NCBI GenBank assembly: GCA_050010815.1
Contig: JBEKKH010000153.1
Coordinates: forward strand, 1-13,551
Direction: 5' to 3'
DNA: 13,551 nt
DNA from: Palsa-504 sp050010815
Lineage (GTDB): Bacteria; Actinomycetota; Actinomycetes; Streptosporangiales; Streptosporangiaceae
Positions 11,726 to 13,551 of the stretch are shown here, one piece after another. A program made the position numbers and the translations under genes. Each line of letters opens with the position of its first letter. Position 1 is the first letter of the stretch. A model generated the notes under the pieces. That model did no database searches, had not been told where the DNA came from, and saw only the letters and a list, made by a program, of their open reading frames with translations.

Positions 11726-13479
11726 TGATATCCGCCCAGGCCACGCCCGCTGCCGACGCGAGGACGCGCGGCCCAGGCGACTTCGGCGGGTTCCGCACCC
11801 GCTGGGCCCTGCTCATCGCGGTGGCCGGCGGCCTGGCCACCTACGCCGCCTTCCCCCCGGTCGACGCCTGGCCGCTGGCGGCGGCGGGGCCGGCCCTGCT
11901 CGTGGTGGCCCTGACCGGGCGGAGCCTGCGGAGTTCGTTCGGCTGCGGGCTGGCGTTCGGCCTGGCGATGTTCTTGCCGTTGCTGTACTGGCTGGTCAAC
12001 GAGGCCTGGTACGCCTGGGTCGCGCTCGCCGTGGCCCTGGCGCTCATCTTCGCCGTGCTCGCCCTGGGTCAGCGGATGCTGCTACGACTGCCGTTCTGGC
12101 CGGTGGCGGTGGCGGGGTGGTGGGTGGCCGCCGAGGGGGTCAGGGACCGCTGGCCGTACGCCTTCCCCTGGGGCAGGCTCGCGATGAGCCAGTCTGTCGC
12201 GCCGGACGTGCGCTGGGTCGCCGTCGGCGGGGTGCCGTTCCTCACCTTCCTCGTCGCGCTGACCGGCGCCATGATCGCCCGGGCGGTGCTGAGCTTCCTG
12301 GCTCCGGGTTTCCTGGCTCCGGGTTTCCTGGCTCCGGGTTTCCGGGCTCCGGGGTCCCTGGCGACGGGGTCCCTGGCGACGGGGTCCCGGGCGACGGGGT
12401 CCCTGGCGACGGTGGGCGGCGAGGCGGCCGACGGCGGGCGGACGCGGCCGGGCCTGGCGGCCTGGCGCGCCGCGCTGGCCGCGGTGGTGACGGCCGGGCT
12501 GGTGCTGGCCGGGGGCCTGCTGCCCGTCGACCCGACCGGGGGCGCGCCGACCATCGACGTGGCCGCGATCCAGGGCAACGTGCCGCGGGCCAGGAACCTG
12601 CCGCAGCAGCTGAACGACACCATGGTCACGCAGAATCAAGCCGACGCCACCCTGACCCTGGCCGCCCGGGTCAGGGCCGGCCGTGCGGCCGCGCCCGCGG
12701 TGGTGATCTGGCCGGAGAACTCCACCGGCCTCGACCCGTCCGACTACCCCTTCATCTACGACGAGATCGCCTCGGCGGTGGCCGCCATCGGCCGGCCGAT
12801 CCTGGTCGGCGAGGTCCTCCAGAACCCGCAGCGCAACGTCGGCCAGCTCTGGGTTCCCGGCCGCGGCCCGACGACGATATACGTCAAGCGCGAGCTGGTG
12901 CCGTTCGGGGAGTACATCCCGTTCCGCAGCCTCATTTCCCGCTTCAGCTCACTCCCGTCGCTGCAGCCGATGGACTTCACCCCCGGCCGGTCGGCCGTCG
13001 TCTTCGGTGCCGGACCGATCAGGCTCGGCGACGTGATCTGCTACGAGGTGGGCTTCGACGGCCTGGTGCGTTCGGAGGTCACGGCCGGGGCGAACCTGCT
13101 CGCCGTGCAGTCCAACGACGCGGACTTCGAGATCGACGGGCAGCTGGGCGAGACCGAGCAGCAGACGGCCATGGCCAGGATCCGGGCCATCGAGAGCGAC
13201 CGCGCGGTGGTGTACGCCGCGATCTCGGGCGAAAGCTCGATCATCGCGCCGGACGGCGCCCTGATCGCGCACAGCGGCATCTGGCGGCAGGCCACCCTCG
13301 ACGCGCGGGTGCCACTGGTCAGCTACCAGACCCTGGCGGACCGGGTGGGATCCTGGCCGGAGTACGTGATCATCGTCCTCACCGTGCTCGCGCTGGCCTG
13401 GACGGTGATGCGGCGGGGCCGCCGCACCACCGTCCAGGCCAGATCCCGCCGCAGCCGCACCCGGACCGATATAGCCTGA
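11725..13479 (+). CDS. lnt: Apolipoprotein N-acyltransferase
   Basis: A membrane enzyme that adds the third acyl chain to the N-terminal cysteine of lipoproteins. The 584-residue protein begins at GTG 11725. Hydrophobic helices lie at about 25-41, 46-64, 69-91, 94-114, 120-135 and 166-190. Another lies at ~246-266 before the nitrilase-fold catalytic domain (~275-530), and a last one at ~545-562. The catalytic triad is visible: E331 in VVIWPENS, K388 in VKRELVPFGEYIPF, and C439 in GDVICYEVGF, with SNDADFE and TAMARIRAIESDRAVVYAA downstream as in the family. An unusual insert of eight pentapeptide repeats (FLAPG/SLATG) at residues 191-230 lies between the sixth helix and the next. The C-terminus is basic. 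The next gene starts 27 bases downstream. Confidence 0.95.
   Translation: MISAQATPAADARTRGPGDFGGFRTRWALLIAVAGGLATYAAFPPVDAWPLAAAGPALLVVALTGRSLRSSFGCGLAFGLAMFLPLLYWLVNEAWYAWVALAVALALIFAVLALGQRMLLRLPFWPVAVAGWWVAAEGVRDRWPYAFPWGRLAMSQSVAPDVRWVAVGGVPFLTFLVALTGAMIARAVLSFLAPGFLAPGFLAPGFRAPGSLATGSLATGSRATGSLATVGGEAADGGRTRPGLAAWRAALAAVVTAGLVLAGGLLPVDPTGGAPTIDVAAIQGNVPRARNLPQQLNDTMVTQNQADATLTLAARVRAGRAAAPAVVIWPENSTGLDPSDYPFIYDEIASAVAAIGRPILVGEVLQNPQRNVGQLWVPGRGPTTIYVKRELVPFGEYIPFRSLISRFSSLPSLQPMDFTPGRSAVVFGAGPIRLGDVICYEVGFDGLVRSEVTAGANLLAVQSNDADFEIDGQLGETEQQTAMARIRAIESDRAVVYAAISGESSIIAPDGALIAHSGIWRQATLDARVPLVSYQTLADRVGSWPEYVIIVLTVLALAWTVMRRGRRTTVQARSRRSRTRTDIA
12295..12414 (+). repeat. 15-bp tandem repeat, eight copies, inside lnt
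   Basis: Eight contiguous 15-bp units: three TTCCTGGCTCCGGGT, one TTCCGGGCTCCGGGG, then TCCCTGGCGACGGGG variants. They encode FLAPG x3, FRAPG, SLATG x2, SRATG and SLATV. The array has two subtypes, as if two unit types had expanded in turn. All are in frame and lie in the loop before the helix that leads to the catalytic domain. Confidence 0.92.
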
Positions 13480-13506
13480 GGACGGGCAGCTAAGGGAGGG
13501 TCAACC

Positions 13507-13551
13507 GTGCGGGGCACAGACCGCGGGTCAGCCAGGCGGGGCAGGCGGGTC
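13507..13551 (+). CDS. Start of the gene after lnt (15 codons visible)
   Basis: GTG 13507 follows GGAGG (13495-13499) by seven bases and opens a frame to the window edge: VRGTDRGSARRGRRV. The frame is too short for a family call. In actinobacteria lnt is commonly followed by, or fused to, the polyprenol-monophosphomannose synthase Ppm1, and the basic lead ending in RRV would suit the stretch before its VVVPTYNE-like start. That identity is inference from gene order only. Confidence 0.45.
   Translation, partial: MRGTDRGSARRGRRV

Noticed and set aside
13323..13517. Minus-strand ORF over the lnt 3' end
   Set aside because: Antisense shadow of the Lnt C-terminus and the start of the next gene.
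1..13551. tRNA, rRNA, insertion sequence or phage attachment site
   Set aside because: No cloverleaf-like segment, transposase motif, terminal inverted repeats or integrase was seen; the window reads as ordinary chromosomal operons.

Overview
The window looks like chromosomal DNA of a high-GC actinobacterium. G/C dominates third codon positions, GTG and TTG starts are common, neighbouring genes overlap by 4 bases (GTGA/ATGA), and the accessory genes are of types I know from actinobacterial group 1h (formerly group 5) [NiFe]-hydrogenase loci. The genus cannot be fixed from the sequence.

Positions 1-6588, plus strand, are the downstream part of a high-affinity [NiFe]-hydrogenase operon. It opens with the C-terminal 344 codons of the large subunit (HhyL). 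These carry the last NiFe-binding CxxC motif and a 22-residue C-terminal tail of the kind removed during maturation. Then come a NifU-like protein with a degenerate CxxC, a cysteine-rich DUF5947-type protein, a DUF6084-type protein, a 494-residue protein of unknown function, the hydrogenase maturation endopeptidase that probably cuts the tail, a 34-residue DUF6893-type membrane peptide, a 95-residue membrane-anchored helical protein, a 35-codon ORF whose start looks like HypA, and a DUF6390-type protein. Overlapping stops and starts imply translational coupling. Three strong hairpins lie inside this operon, at 1029-1052, 1679-1708 and 5712-5743, and may set the ratio of structural to accessory products.

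Positions 6589-7121 hold a palindrome-preceded glyoxalase/VOC gene (plus) and a short convergent junction with a small hairpin.

Positions 7122-11501 are on the minus strand. Transcription runs from a small single-pass membrane protein (11501-11010), through an EamA-type exporter (10874-9981) and a 14-helix DHA2-type MFS exporter (9922-8360), to a divergent ProA-family dehydrogenase that overlaps the MFS stop by 4 bases. A 17-bp-arm inverted repeat sits between the EamA and MFS genes, and a 15-bp tandem repeat sits in front of the EamA gene.

Positions 11502-13551 hold a 223-bp AT-richer divergent intergenic region, the gene for apolipoprotein N-acyltransferase (lnt), probably expressed from a leaderless transcript, and the first 15 codons of a next gene. 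In actinobacteria that next gene is often the polyprenol-phosphate mannose synthase.

The least ordinary items are the HypA-like mini-ORF built over a perfect 14-bp hairpin, the hairpins spaced along the hydrogenase operon, the CxxS NifU-like protein, the unusual ProA homologue coupled to an efflux pump, and in-frame minisatellite-like repeats in several unrelated genes.
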